NCBI RefSeq assembly: GCF_038419845.1
Contig: NZ_JBCAQT010000002.1
Span: 62,001-126,000 of the forward strand
DNA from: Marinimicrobium sp038419845
GTDB taxonomy: Bacteria > Pseudomonadota > Gammaproteobacteria > Pseudomonadales > Cellvibrionaceae
DNA length: 64,000 bases
Reading direction: 5' to 3'
The translations under genes were made by a program, and so were the position numbers. Position 1 is the stretch's first letter; each line of letters begins with the position of its first letter. The notes under the pieces were generated by a model. The model saw nothing but the letters and a program-made list of their open reading frames with translations. It was not told where the DNA came from and did no database searches. Of this stretch, positions 45,045 to 53,853 are shown piece after piece.

Positions 45045-45767
45045 TCAGGCCACCTCCCCGGCTACCGGGCTGGGGGTCAGCTCGCGCATGTGGAGCTGGC
45101 GGTCAAAGTGCTTGGCCAGGCTGCGGTCATGACTGACAAACACCAGGGTACAGTCGCTCGCTTCGGCCTGGGCGAGCAGCAATTGCATGAAGGCGTTGCG
45201 GGTGTCGGTATCCAGGGCCGAGCTGGGCTCGTCCGCCAGCAGGATTTCCGGGCGGGTGATCAGGGCCCGGGCGACGGCCACGCGCTGTTGCTGGCCCATG
45301 CTCAGTTGGCTGGCCGGGCGTCCGGCCAGCTCCGCCGACAGACCCAGGGCGGCGAGCAGCTCGCGGGTGCGCCGGTGAAGCTCGGGCCTTTTCTGCTCCA
45401 ACCGGGCGAAGTGGGCGGCCAGTTCGATGTTGTCCTGCACGCTCAGGTAGGGAATCAGGTTAAACTGCTGGAACACAACACCGATGTGGCGGGCGCGAAA
45501 GCGGTCGCGCTGGCGGTCGGACAGGCTGGAGAGATTCTGCCCCAGCAGTTGCACCTGTCCCTTCTGAGGCAGACTGACGCCCGCCAGCAGATTGAGCAGG
45601 CTGGTTTTGCCCGAGCCCGAGGGGCCGTACAGAAAGACGCGCTCGCCGCGCGCCAGAGTCAACCGGGGAATATCGAGCAGGGGCCCGCCGCCGCTTGACC
45701 AGGAAAACTGCAGGTCGCTCAGCTCGATTGCGGGTGAGGATGCGGTGTTGGTGTTGTCTGTGTGCAT
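45045..45767 (-). CDS. ABC transporter ATP-binding protein
   Basis: About 240 residues from ATG 45767 (an upstream TTG at 45776 is possible). Walker A is GPSGSGKT (48-55), the signature LSMGQQQRVAVARAL and Walker B ILLADEPSSALD are complete, and the D-loop and switch His (VFVSHDRSL) follow. It is of the LolD/MacB type and powers the permease encoded next to it. The gene is divergent from the DUF3299 gene, with a 38-base gap that must hold both promoters. Metal involvement is inferred from the permease loop and neighbours. Confidence 0.92.
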   Translation of the reverse strand: MHTDNTNTASSPAIELSDLQFSWSSGGGPLLDIPRLTLARGERVFLYGPSGSGKTSLLNLLAGVSLPQKGQVQLLGQNLSSLSDRQRDRFRARHIGVVFQQFNLIPYLSVQDNIELAAHFARLEQKRPELHRRTRELLAALGLSAELAGRPASQLSMGQQQRVAVARALITRPEILLADEPSSALDTDTRNAFMQLLLAQAEASDCTLVFVSHDRSLAKHFDRQLHMRELTPSPVAGEVA

Positions 45768-45805
45768 AAGTGCCAATTTATAGATGTTGTTGGAGTCGAC
45801 TGGAA

Positions 45806-46408
45806 ATGCCCTGGAAAATTGTATCGGTTGTGCTATTCAGCCTCAGTCTTGTGTGGACCACAAGTGCGGGCGCGGATTCCCCGCTCACCATTGAGTGGAC
45901 GGATCTGATGTCCGAGGAGGATCTGCGCCTGCTTGAAACCATGCCCGTCACGGATCACGGCGACATGAGCGACGAGGAGCTGGCCCAGGACCCGCCCTCC
46001 CGGGGCCTGCGCGCCGGGAATCGCGACCTGGCGGGCGATGTCGAAAATGCCATTGCTCAGGCCATGAAGGAGCGCACCTGGGAGGATGCTCTGGAATCCA
46101 CCCAGACCCGGCCGGAATTCGATGACACCGAGGTTCGGCTCGCCGGCTTTGTGGTGCCGCTGGAGTTCGATGACGAAATGAACATCAGCGAGTTCTTCCT
46201 GGTGCCCTACTTCGGCGCCTGTATTCATGTGCCGCCCCCGCCGCCCAACCAGATCATTTTTGTGCGTTACCCGGAGGGGTTGCAGCTGGATGAATTGTAT
46301 ACGCCCTATTGGGTGACCGGCACGCTCAACATTGAAACCGTGGAAAATGAGACGGCGTTGGCGGTTTATTCCATGGATGCCGGGGAGATTGTGGAGTATG
46401 AGGAGTAG
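45806..46408 (+). CDS. Exported DUF3299 family protein
   Basis: From ATG 45806 (GGAG site 10 bases upstream) the protein has 200 residues with a signal peptide ending near SAGADS. The C-terminal half carries the DUF3299 pattern RLAGFVVPLEFDDE-NISEFFLVPYFGACIHVPPPPPNQIIFV, with a conserved Cys-x-His. Members accompany the ABC pair next door in zinc-responsive clusters and may be periplasmic metal-handling proteins; the biochemical role is not established. The gene is divergent from the ATPase and is followed by palindromic repeats. Confidence 0.85.
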   Translation: MPWKIVSVVLFSLSLVWTTSAGADSPLTIEWTDLMSEEDLRLLETMPVTDHGDMSDEELAQDPPSRGLRAGNRDLAGDVENAIAQAMKERTWEDALESTQTRPEFDDTEVRLAGFVVPLEFDDEMNISEFFLVPYFGACIHVPPPPPNQIIFVRYPEGLQLDELYTPYWVTGTLNIETVENETALAVYSMDAGEIVEYEE

Positions 46409-46422
46409 CGACCCGGGTTTGC

Positions 46423-46526
46423 GGTGGGCGGAGCCCACCCAACGCGAGTTGTAGCGACCCGTGGTGGGTGGTGGGCGGAGCCCACCCTACGGGTTAGCGG
46501 CCTATGTAGGGTGGGCTCCGCCCACC
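46423..46526. repeat. Cluster of GTGGGCGGAGCCCAC palindromes
   Basis: Three copies of a short palindrome with the core GGTGGGCGGAGCCCACC: 46423-46440, 46470-46490 and, inverted, 46506-46526. Two are flanked by CTAC or GTAG. The family differs from the GGCGGATGCGC units near the tRNA. It fills the gap between the convergent DUF3299 and metallochaperone genes. Confidence 0.8.
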
Positions 46527-46539
46527 TTTCCCAACCGGG

Positions 46540-47550
46540 TCAGGCATTGACCACCAAGGCCCGCAACTCCTGTTCTATTTGTTCCGCCTCAATGGGCGCC
46601 GGGTCGATCAACTCGATCCGGCTGTCGGGGGTTTCATCCAGCTCGTTGACGGTGACCACCTGCTCGCTGATATTGAAGCTGAAAATGCCCTCATCGGTGA
46701 TCATCACCGCCTTGACCCGCTCCGCGGTCACGCCATTGAGCCAGTTGAACAGGCCATTGAAGTCAAACTCCCAGTCAGGGGTGAACACCCAGCCGCTGCT
46801 GTAATAGTCCTGCCCCCGATTCTCCCGGCGCACCATCGGCTCCCCCTCCGGCAGCGCCATCAGCTGCGCCACGGGCGGCGCCTGCAGACGCGGCTCACGA
46901 TGAAAGTGACGATCGTGCAGCGGGCGTTCAAGGCGCGGGTAATCCAGCCAGGCCGGGTCAATCTGACCCTGCTCTACTCGCTCCACCCGGGCCTTGGGCG
47001 GCTCGGCGTCTGCCTCCAGCCGGGCAAAACGCTGCCAGTCTTCCGGCGCGCAGAGGTCAGCCTTGTTGGCGATGAGCACATCGGCCACGGCGATCTGGTC
47101 GCGAAAGTTGGTGTTTTCGGTGTAACGTTCGTCCGCCAGCTTGCGCGGGTCGATCAGAGTGACGGTGGCGCGCAGGTCCAGCACCGCCTGGTAAAAAGGC
47201 CCTGTAAGCGTATCGATGATCTGGGCGGGATGACCCAGGCCGGTGGGTTCGATCAGCAACCGGTCCGGGCGCTCGCGCCCCAGCAGCTGGTTCAGCGCCA
47301 CGGTCATGGGCAGCCCCGCCACGCAACAGATGCAGCCGCCGGGCACTTCGCGCACCCGGGCGCCACCGTCACGGAGCAGCGCCCCGTCGATGCCGACTTC
47401 ACCGAATTCGTTGACCAGTACCGCCCAGGTTTCGTCTTTGGGTTTGGTGCGCAGCAGGTGCTGGATGGCGGTGGTTTTACCCACCCCCAGAAAGCCGGTC
47501 AGGATATTGGTCGGGACGCTTTTGGGGGTACTGTTGGATGATTCACTCAC
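46540..47550 (-). CDS. COG0523 (CobW/ZigA-like) GTPase metallochaperone
   Basis: The 336-residue GTPase has Walker A GFLGVGKT (19-26), the metal-binding CICC motif (C73, C75, C76), the switch/Walker B region RLLIEPTGLGHP and the base-recognition NKAD. The C-terminal CobW_C domain starts near residue 240. Proteins of this group deliver zinc or another metal to enzymes under metal shortage. It lacks a terminal His tail. Its neighbours (His-loop ABC permease, DUF3299) fit a zinc role. I see no Zur box directly upstream. Confidence 0.9.
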   Translation of the reverse strand: MSESSNSTPKSVPTNILTGFLGVGKTTAIQHLLRTKPKDETWAVLVNEFGEVGIDGALLRDGGARVREVPGGCICCVAGLPMTVALNQLLGRERPDRLLIEPTGLGHPAQIIDTLTGPFYQAVLDLRATVTLIDPRKLADERYTENTNFRDQIAVADVLIANKADLCAPEDWQRFARLEADAEPPKARVERVEQGQIDPAWLDYPRLERPLHDRHFHREPRLQAPPVAQLMALPEGEPMVRRENRGQDYYSSGWVFTPDWEFDFNGLFNWLNGVTAERVKAVMITDEGIFSFNISEQVVTVNELDETPDSRIELIDPAPIEAEQIEQELRALVVNA

Positions 47551-47643
47551 GGCCGGTCAGACTCCATTCGGGATACGGACCCGGCAGTGTACGCCAATCC
47601 CCATTACCGGCAAGTGGACGATTCACCGAAAACGCTGGATTGG

Positions 47644-48090
47644 CTACTGGTAGACGATATCGCTGTAATCCGGCGCCAGTTGGGCCAACAGGCGGTTCTG
47701 CGCGGCGACCGGAACCTCCTGAGCTTCCATGGCCTCGATCAAGAGCTCGACGATGGTATTGAACTCGGTGTCGGTGTAGTTGTGGCCCGCGTGGACCACC
47801 TGCATGGACTCGCCGGTGTACTCGCAGGGGCCGTTGCTGACGCTGCAGATATAGGTTTCCAGCCCCTGCTGGAAGCGGGCGATGTCGACATTGTGGAACC
47901 GCTCCACTACCCGCTCGTCATCGGCGATGCGCACGATCATATCGTAGACGATGGCCTCGACGCCCGACTCGCCCCCAAGCTGCTGATAGAGGTTGGGCTT
48001 GCTCTCGGACGCGGAATTGAGCGTGCCGCAGCCAGCCAGGAGCAGTGTGCCCAGGGCCAACAGTCGGGTCAGATTTCTGGATAGCGTCAT
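47644..48090 (-). CDS. Lipoprotein with group 1 truncated haemoglobin domain
   Basis: A 148-residue protein with the lipobox LLLAGC (C21). The mature part begins LYQQLGGESGVEAIVYDMIVRI, the standard start of group 1 truncated haemoglobins, and continues with RFHNVDIARFQQGLETYICSVSNGPCEYTGESMQVVHAGHNYTD. The His of VVHAGHN is in the expected haem-ligand area. A lipid anchor on such a globin would place it in the periplasm, perhaps for oxygen or NO handling or signalling. It precedes the DUF3034 / GGDEF-EAL genes on the same strand by four bases and may share their operon. Confidence 0.85.
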   Translation of the reverse strand: MTLSRNLTRLLALGTLLLAGCGTLNSASESKPNLYQQLGGESGVEAIVYDMIVRIADDERVVERFHNVDIARFQQGLETYICSVSNGPCEYTGESMQVVHAGHNYTDTEFNTIVELLIEAMEAQEVPVAAQNRLLAQLAPDYSDIVYQ

Positions 48091-48093
48091 CGA

Positions 48094-48972
48094 TTAAAAA
48101 CTCCCCTGCAGCGAAAGGTACCAGCCGCGCTGGTCGGGAAAGGTGGCGACTTCACCCAGGTCGACATAGGCGCCCACCAGCGACAGCTGTTTGTTGGGAA
48201 ACCAGGCGACAAAGGCGGTATGCCAATCGTCTTCTGAAATGAACGAGAGGTTGTCCGGCTTCTGCCGGTACTCGGCGCCCAGCAACCAGTGCCGATTGAG
48301 AAACACCCCGACAGAGGCTTCGCCCATCAGCTCGGCGCTGTCGTTCAGGTCGCCCCCGAAGCCCACCAGCCCGAGCTGATTGGCCTTGGTGGAGCGGAGG
48401 GTGGCATTGAGCAGCAGATTGCGCCCGGCCGCCCCGGCCAGCACCAGTTTGGTGGCGCTCACGTAAACGTCGGTGCCGGAGTCGTCCTTCGCGCCAGCGG
48501 CCGAAGGAACGAAGAAGTCGTGATTCTTTTTGTGCTGCACGCCCAGGCTGACCTGGGGCCAGGGCGTGTAGATCAGATCCCCCAACAACCGGACCTTGGC
48601 GCCGATGACGCTCTGGCGGATGCTGTCTTGCCCCACACCCAGCCGATTGGATAGCGGTTGATGGGACAGCCGCTGTTCGGTCAGGGAGACTTCCAGCCGG
48701 TTGCGCCAGCTCCAACTGCCGCCCGCGACGCTCAGCCGATACTCAGGGGTGTGCACATGGCTGGCAAAGGCGGCGCCGCCCTGCTCCTCACGGGTACCGT
48801 AACCGGAGAGTACCGCCATGGGTACGATACCGCCGCCCGCCGAGCCCTCCAGGGTACTGACACCACCGGTGGCCAGCAGTTGGCTGCGCCCGGTGTCGGC
48901 ACTGGCGCCCGGGCTCAGCCCCATCGCTACCAGCATCCACGCCAGGGCGCAGGTCGCAGTCGTCAGTCTCAT
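48094..48972 (-). CDS. Exported DUF3034 family protein
   Basis: From ATG 48972 (ATGA overlap with the upstream GGDEF-EAL stop) it has 292 residues, with a signal peptide ending near GASADTG. The rest is a series of amphipathic strands (YRLSVAGGSWSWRNRLEVSL, WLLGAEYRQKPDNL) ending GWYLSLQGSF with a terminal Phe. It looks like an outer-membrane beta-barrel and matches the DUF3034 family. Function is unknown. The set truncated haemoglobin, DUF3034, GGDEF-EAL and cupredoxin-like protein looks like a conserved redox/cyclic-di-GMP module. Confidence 0.82.
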   Translation of the reverse strand: MRLTTATCALAWMLVAMGLSPGASADTGRSQLLATGGVSTLEGSAGGGIVPMAVLSGYGTREEQGGAAFASHVHTPEYRLSVAGGSWSWRNRLEVSLTEQRLSHQPLSNRLGVGQDSIRQSVIGAKVRLLGDLIYTPWPQVSLGVQHKKNHDFFVPSAAGAKDDSGTDVYVSATKLVLAGAAGRNLLLNATLRSTKANQLGLVGFGGDLNDSAELMGEASVGVFLNRHWLLGAEYRQKPDNLSFISEDDWHTAFVAWFPNKQLSLVGAYVDLGEVATFPDQRGWYLSLQGSF

Positions 48973-51293
48973 CGTGCGTGTGCCTTCATCCGGTGGTTGT
49001 CGTTGAGCCATTCGAGAAACTCCGCCAGGGGGACGGGCCGGCTGTAGTAAAAGCCCTGCACCCGGTCGCAGCCATAGGCCTCCAGCAGCGCCTCAATGGC
49101 CTGGCTCTCCACCCCCTCCGCCGTGATCTGCAGGCCCAGGGTATGTCCCAGTTCGATGGTGGAGCGGACGATCAGCTGGTCGTCCTCGCTCCGGTCCAGA
49201 TTCAGAATAAAGGACTTGTCGATTTTGAGCTCGGAGACCGGCAGTTTTTTCAGTTGCGACAGGGAGGAGTAGCCGGTCCCGAAATCATCAATGGAAAGAC
49301 TGAGGCCCAACTCGCGCAGTCGCTCCAGGTTGTTCAGGCTCTTGTCCGCCTCGCGCATGATCGCGCTTTCGGTGATTTCCAGGCACAGGCGCCCGGCGCT
49401 CATGCCCGCCTCCCGCAGGCATTGGTCAATGTAGTCGGGCAGGTCGTCATCCAGCAGATCGAGCGCCGAGAGGTTCACCGCCAGGCTGGTATCGTCGGGC
49501 CAGGGGGCGGCGTCCTTGATGGCGGCTTTCAGTACCCAGCGGGTCAGCAGCCCGATCTGGCCGGTGCTTTCGGCCACGGCCACAAACTCCTCCGGATTGA
49601 TGGAGCCCAGTTCCGGATGATGCCAGCGCACCAGTGCCTCGGCCCCGCGGTGGCCGCTCCCATCCAGCCAGAGTTTGGGCTGATAGTTGAGGCTGATCTG
49701 ATCTTCTTCCAGGGCCTGCCTGAATTCGCCAAAGAGGGCCAGGCGGCGCAGATGGCGCTCGTCCCAGCCGGCCTGGTAGACGGTAATGCGCTGCTGCGAC
49801 AGACGGGCCTGACCCAGTGCCAGATTGGCCCGGCGCAGCAGCGTCTCGGGCTCGGCGCCGTGGTCCGGGTAGACGACCAGCCCGATATTCAGATCCACCC
49901 CCAGGTTCAGATCCTCCAGATGGATGTCGTCGGCGAAACGGGCCAGCAGCGTTTCGGCGGCCGACACGGCGCGCTCGGTATCCGCCTCCCAGAGCACCAG
50001 GGCAAATTCATCGCTGCCCAGGCGGGCGGCAATATCGTCGGTATCGGTCTCGGCCGCCAGCCGGCGGGCCACTTCCGCCAGCACCTGATCGCCGATCTCG
50101 GGACTGAGAGCGTCGTTGACCCGGGTAAAGTTGTCGACATCGATCACCAGCAGGGCAAAGCGGCTCTCGGTCCACTTGGCGCGCTCGATCACCGACTCCA
50201 TCTCGGGAAACAGTTGGCTGCGATTGACCAATCCGGTCAGGCGATCGTGCTGGGCCTGGTAAAGAATCTGCTGCTCGCGCTCGGAGATGGCGGTCTGCAT
50301 TTTGGTGAAGCCCTGGGCCAGCTCCCCCAGCTCGTCGCGGGAGGTGACCGGTACCTGGGTGTCGTAGTAGCCGCTCGCCATGCGCCGGGCCACATCCGCC
50401 AGCGCCCGCACCGGTCGGGTGACGCTGCGCGCCAGCAGAAAGGCCAGCGCCGCCGCCAGCAATGAGAAACCGAACACGACCCACAGCAGCTGGCCATTGA
50501 GCCGGTCAAACGGTGCCATCACCTGCTCCAGCGGGACCTGCAGCACCGCCGCCATGGAGGTTGGCTCCTGGGCCACGGGCAGCAACAGGGTCATGGTGTC
50601 ATCGGAGGTGACCACCTGCTCCGGCGCGGGTTGCTGCTCGCGCAACTTCTGCAGCAGCGGCTCCCGGGCCTCCTCGGCCAGAGTGCCGCTCAGATAGCGT
50701 TCATCGCCAGCGTCCAGACTGACAAACGAGATATCCAGCCCGGTCAGACGCTTTAGGTCGCGGGTGAGCTGGTTGTCGATTTCAAACCCCAGGCCCGCCA
50801 CGCCGATGGGCTCGGGGGCGCGCACGGCGGAGACCACAAACTGATAGGGCCGGCCATCGATCATCAGGGAGCTGTGGGCACTGGCGCGACCGGAAACATC
50901 GGTGCGGCGCGCCAGGTGCTCGCGGCTCTCGGGCGCCAGCGCGTGGGTGCTGGCCACCAGTTCGCCGTCGAGGTTGGTCACCAGCGCAATATCGGCCTCG
51001 ATGCGCGCGGCGTGATTCTCCAGCGCCGAGCGCAGGGTGCCCTCATCGGCCAGGGCCACGGCCTCCTTGAAGCCGAAGTCATCGGTCAGGACCTGCACCG
51101 AGAGCGACAGCTGTTCGGCCCGCGCCTGCATCAGCTGGGCAAACACCTCGCCGCCGCGCAGCAGCTCGCGGCGGGCGTTGTCGGCTACGCTGTCGCGCAC
51201 CACCAGACGGGTGGTGGCATAGGAGGCGAGCTCCACCAGTACCACCAGGCCCAGCAGGGAGAGCAACACCTTGGCGAGATAGCTACGGCGCAT
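48969..51293 (-). CDS. Membrane sensor with HAMP, degenerate GGDEF (GSDEF) and EAL domains
   Basis: A 774-residue protein: first helix about 8-27, a periplasmic sensor to about 265, second helix about 268-292, HAMP to about 345, GGDEF domain 350-510 and EAL domain 525-765. The cyclase signature reads GSDEF (about residue 427) instead of GGDEF, so cyclase activity is doubtful. The EAL set looks complete: EAL (about 552), NLSALDL, EITES, DDFGTGYS, ELKIDKSF, AEGVE and QGFYYS. It is therefore probably a cyclic-di-GMP phosphodiesterase controlled by a periplasmic signal. Confidence 0.93.
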   Translation of the reverse strand: MRRSYLAKVLLSLLGLVVLVELASYATTRLVVRDSVADNARRELLRGGEVFAQLMQARAEQLSLSVQVLTDDFGFKEAVALADEGTLRSALENHAARIEADIALVTNLDGELVASTHALAPESREHLARRTDVSGRASAHSSLMIDGRPYQFVVSAVRAPEPIGVAGLGFEIDNQLTRDLKRLTGLDISFVSLDAGDERYLSGTLAEEAREPLLQKLREQQPAPEQVVTSDDTMTLLLPVAQEPTSMAAVLQVPLEQVMAPFDRLNGQLLWVVFGFSLLAAALAFLLARSVTRPVRALADVARRMASGYYDTQVPVTSRDELGELAQGFTKMQTAISEREQQILYQAQHDRLTGLVNRSQLFPEMESVIERAKWTESRFALLVIDVDNFTRVNDALSPEIGDQVLAEVARRLAAETDTDDIAARLGSDEFALVLWEADTERAVSAAETLLARFADDIHLEDLNLGVDLNIGLVVYPDHGAEPETLLRRANLALGQARLSQQRITVYQAGWDERHLRRLALFGEFRQALEEDQISLNYQPKLWLDGSGHRGAEALVRWHHPELGSINPEEFVAVAESTGQIGLLTRWVLKAAIKDAAPWPDDTSLAVNLSALDLLDDDLPDYIDQCLREAGMSAGRLCLEITESAIMREADKSLNNLERLRELGLSLSIDDFGTGYSSLSQLKKLPVSELKIDKSFILNLDRSEDDQLIVRSTIELGHTLGLQITAEGVESQAIEALLEAYGCDRVQGFYYSRPVPLAEFLEWLNDNHRMKAHAR

Positions 51294-51362
51294 CAGTACA
51301 ACGCATCGGTGAGTGGGCTCCAGTCAATCAAGATTCGGTTCTCATCAGAGGGCCTTTATCCG

Positions 51363-52004
51363 TCAGCGGTCGAACAGGCGCTGCAAGTCCGACTCGGGCT
51401 CGCGCGCCCGGGGGTCGGGCCCCAGCGCTTCCAGTTCGATGGTTTCGTTCAGGGTGTCATCGGCCGCGAGGCTGATACGTTGAACCAGTGGCTCCGCCAG
51501 ACGGGGGTGTTGAATCTGCAGGTCGTAGTCGCCGGCGGGAATATCGGCCAACACGGCTCGACCGTCTGAATCGGACACGTCGTACCACTGGCTGTCGACC
51601 ACATAAATGTAGCCCAGCATGGCATCGTGGATATTACAGCCCAGCGAGACCTTGCCCGCCTGATCAAACAGGACCGGCTCCGCGGTACTGCCGTGGTAGA
51701 GGCGCAACTCGAAGCGCTTGGCCGGCGAAAAGGAGTAGACGTGATGGCGGATATCATCGCTGTTGGGGAAGCGCACCAGGGTATTGGTGCGCACCGCCAG
51801 CACGTAGGGGGCAAACTGCCGGTCGCGCTGGTCCATGACCGCCTCGGGCCGGTCGCTGTCATCAGCCTCTGATAGCAGGGCGGCGACCGCATGCTCGAGC
51901 GCCTGGCCCTCCGGCCCCCGGACTTCAACCGTCAGCTCGGCGGCCAGACTCAGGGCGGGCAACAGCAACCCCAGGGCGCAAAGACCCGCTTTGATCGGGA
52001 ACAT
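51363..52004 (-). CDS. Periplasmic cupredoxin-like protein (methylamine-utilisation-like)
   Basis: From ATG 52004 (GAGG site six bases upstream) the protein has 213 residues with a signal peptide ending near SLAAEL. The middle part has the blue-copper-like layout: FPNSDDIRHHVYSFSPAKRFEL with His residues and SLGCNIHDAMLGYIYVVD with a Cys and His. It resembles the proteins annotated as methylamine utilisation protein that accompany DUF3034 and EAL genes. The C-terminal half is a carboxypeptidase-regulatory-like domain (AVLADIPAGDYDLQIQHPRL). It may be a periplasmic copper or redox sensor partner of the GGDEF-EAL protein. Confidence 0.82.
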   Translation of the reverse strand: MFPIKAGLCALGLLLPALSLAAELTVEVRGPEGQALEHAVAALLSEADDSDRPEAVMDQRDRQFAPYVLAVRTNTLVRFPNSDDIRHHVYSFSPAKRFELRLYHGSTAEPVLFDQAGKVSLGCNIHDAMLGYIYVVDSQWYDVSDSDGRAVLADIPAGDYDLQIQHPRLAEPLVQRISLAADDTLNETIELEALGPDPRAREPESDLQRLFDR

Positions 52005-52110
52005 GGACGACCTCATTGTCGCGAAATTTCTCACCGAGACTATTTTGGTGCCGGTGAAGCCTCTTATTTGGTGTCGGCAAAGCCTTGTCGATGGCGCATG
52101 AATCACTATT

Positions 52111-53688
52111 CTAGCCTATTTGACACTGATTGCGACCCGCTGCTTTGGCCGAATAGAGTGCCTGGTCGGCCCGCCCGAATACCTGATCCGCGCTGTCCCC
52201 CTCCCGGAACTCGGAAATGCCGATCGAGACGGTGATGGTCAGCGGCTCCTTGCGATAGTGGAAGGCGGTATCGGCCAGGGCGGTGCGCACATCATCCAGC
52301 ACGCCCAGGGCACTGGCAGCACTGGTGTCGGGCATCAGCAGTACGAACTCCTCGCCGCCATAGCGGCCGAAAAAGTCCACTTCGCGCAGGCGGCGACCGA
52401 TCGCCCGGGTAATGACCTTGAGCACCCGGTCACCGGCCAGGTGCCCGAACCGGTCGTTGATACGCTTGAAGTTGTCGACATCGCACACCGCCAGCGTCAG
52501 GGGGTGGCCGTAGCGCTGCCAGCGCGCCACTTCCAGCGCCAGGCGCTCTTCGTAGGCTTCCCGGTTGGGCAGCTGTGTCAGAGGGTCGTGCAGGGCCTTG
52601 TGCCGATGCTGGCTCAGACTGGCGCGATTCTCTTCGGCCTCCTTCTCCATGGTCTGCACCCGATTGACCAGCTGCTCCAGTTGTTCGGTCAGTGGTGTGC
52701 TCTGCGCTTCGCTCTGCTGATACTGGGTGAGGGTGTTGCGGATCTGACCCAGCTGGCTGGACACCCGGGATTTGAGCTCCTGCAGGTCCCCGGCCTCGTC
52801 GACACTGCCCGCCAGTGACTGGCAGCGTTCGGTCAGATCATCATGCAGGGTGCGACTGGCGCGGGTACGGTCGGCTTCGGTATTGACGGCGCCGGTGACA
52901 ATCCGGGAAATGTCCGCCAATTCGTTGTTGACGGAGTTCAGGTAGCTGGCGAACACGCGGTTGGCCGCGAGCCAGGCGTGCATGATCAGGTCGCGGACCT
53001 CCTCCAGAAAGGCGGGCAGCTCATCCTGCTTCAGGCCACGATGAAGCCGCTCCTGCAATCCGGCCAGGCTGGAGGTCTCCAGGTATTCGGTGTTAATGGC
53101 GCCCAGGAGGCTTTCGAGGGACTGGTTGACGTCGCTCTGCAGGGCCGCCCCGGCCCCCGATTCCTGACTCTCGCCGCGCCAGCGCCCCAGCAGGCCGGGC
53201 CGCTTCTCGCGCGTCTGCTCGATCACCTGGTGCTGCAGCTGCGCCAGCTGGTGCAACAGGGCGGGAAACAGGCTGAATTTCTGGCTGCGCATGGGGAGCC
53301 GGTTGAGGTAGTGGCTCAGCTCCTTCTTCGTCTCCCGGGGCGGCCCCAGGCTCTGCAGCTGATTCACCAGGGTGGTGATGGCCTCGACAATCTCGGCGTT
53401 GGCCTGCTCCCGGTGCTGCTCAGACTCGTGAACCCGTTCGTTCAACTGGTCGGTAAGCTCGGTCAACCGCTCCATACCGGCGTCGCTGCGCAGGGCCCGG
53501 CGCAGCTCATCGAGCACTTCATCCAGCTGTGCGTCCTGGCCGTCGGCGACGATACTCAGCTGGACGATCGCGCGCCGCAGTCGTTGATACTGCTCTTCGC
53601 TGCTGCGCTCCAGGGCCTCCTGGACGTCCAGCGCATTGAGGTATTTCTCTCGCCAGGTATCGCTGTCTTCTGGCAGTCGGTTGGTCAT
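52111..53688 (-). CDS. Diguanylate cyclase with long coiled-coil N-terminus
   Basis: From ATG 53688 it has 525 residues. Residues 1-350 are a helical, Gln/Glu/Leu-rich region with coiled coils and no membrane segment. The GGDEF domain follows (about 362-525), with DPLTQLPNREAYEERL, the metal-binding CDVDNFKRINDRFGH and the active-site GGEEF (about 444). An inhibitory RxxD is not at the usual place. It should make cyclic-di-GMP, opposing the EAL protein two genes away. Cytoplasmic, with an unknown input. Confidence 0.93.
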   Translation of the reverse strand: MTNRLPEDSDTWREKYLNALDVQEALERSSEEQYQRLRRAIVQLSIVADGQDAQLDEVLDELRRALRSDAGMERLTELTDQLNERVHESEQHREQANAEIVEAITTLVNQLQSLGPPRETKKELSHYLNRLPMRSQKFSLFPALLHQLAQLQHQVIEQTREKRPGLLGRWRGESQESGAGAALQSDVNQSLESLLGAINTEYLETSSLAGLQERLHRGLKQDELPAFLEEVRDLIMHAWLAANRVFASYLNSVNNELADISRIVTGAVNTEADRTRASRTLHDDLTERCQSLAGSVDEAGDLQELKSRVSSQLGQIRNTLTQYQQSEAQSTPLTEQLEQLVNRVQTMEKEAEENRASLSQHRHKALHDPLTQLPNREAYEERLALEVARWQRYGHPLTLAVCDVDNFKRINDRFGHLAGDRVLKVITRAIGRRLREVDFFGRYGGEEFVLLMPDTSAASALGVLDDVRTALADTAFHYRKEPLTITVSIGISEFREGDSADQVFGRADQALYSAKAAGRNQCQIG

Positions 53689-53793
53689 AAACGCTTCCAA
53701 TCAATTCGGGTATGGCGCAACAGACCTCAGTATAGCCCTTAGTGCCGGTTTCGGTAGCCTCTTATGGCTGTCGTCGGAATTTTCATTGGCCAC

Positions 53794-53823
53794 AAAAAAA
53801 CGCCCGCTTGGGAAGCGGGCGTT
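53794..53823 (-). terminator. Rho-independent terminator of dsbA
   Basis: A perfect 11-bp stem, AACGCCCGCTT (53799-53809) with AAGCGGGCGTT (53813-53823), and a GGG loop. Seven A on the plus strand give the T run in the minus direction. It lies 30 bases after the dsbA stop. Confidence 0.9.
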
Positions 53824-53853
53824 CGGGTGATACGACAGGCGTGTACGGCGCGA

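Noticed and set aside
45768..45805. TTATAGATGTT in the gap between the ABC ATPase and DUF3299 genes, as a possible Zur box
   Set aside because: Only one half resembles the site; the two-fold symmetry seen at 60947-60960 is missing.
48969..51293. Active diguanylate cyclase function of the GGDEF-EAL protein
   Set aside because: The GSDEF motif departs from the active-site consensus; only the EAL part has a full set of catalytic residues.
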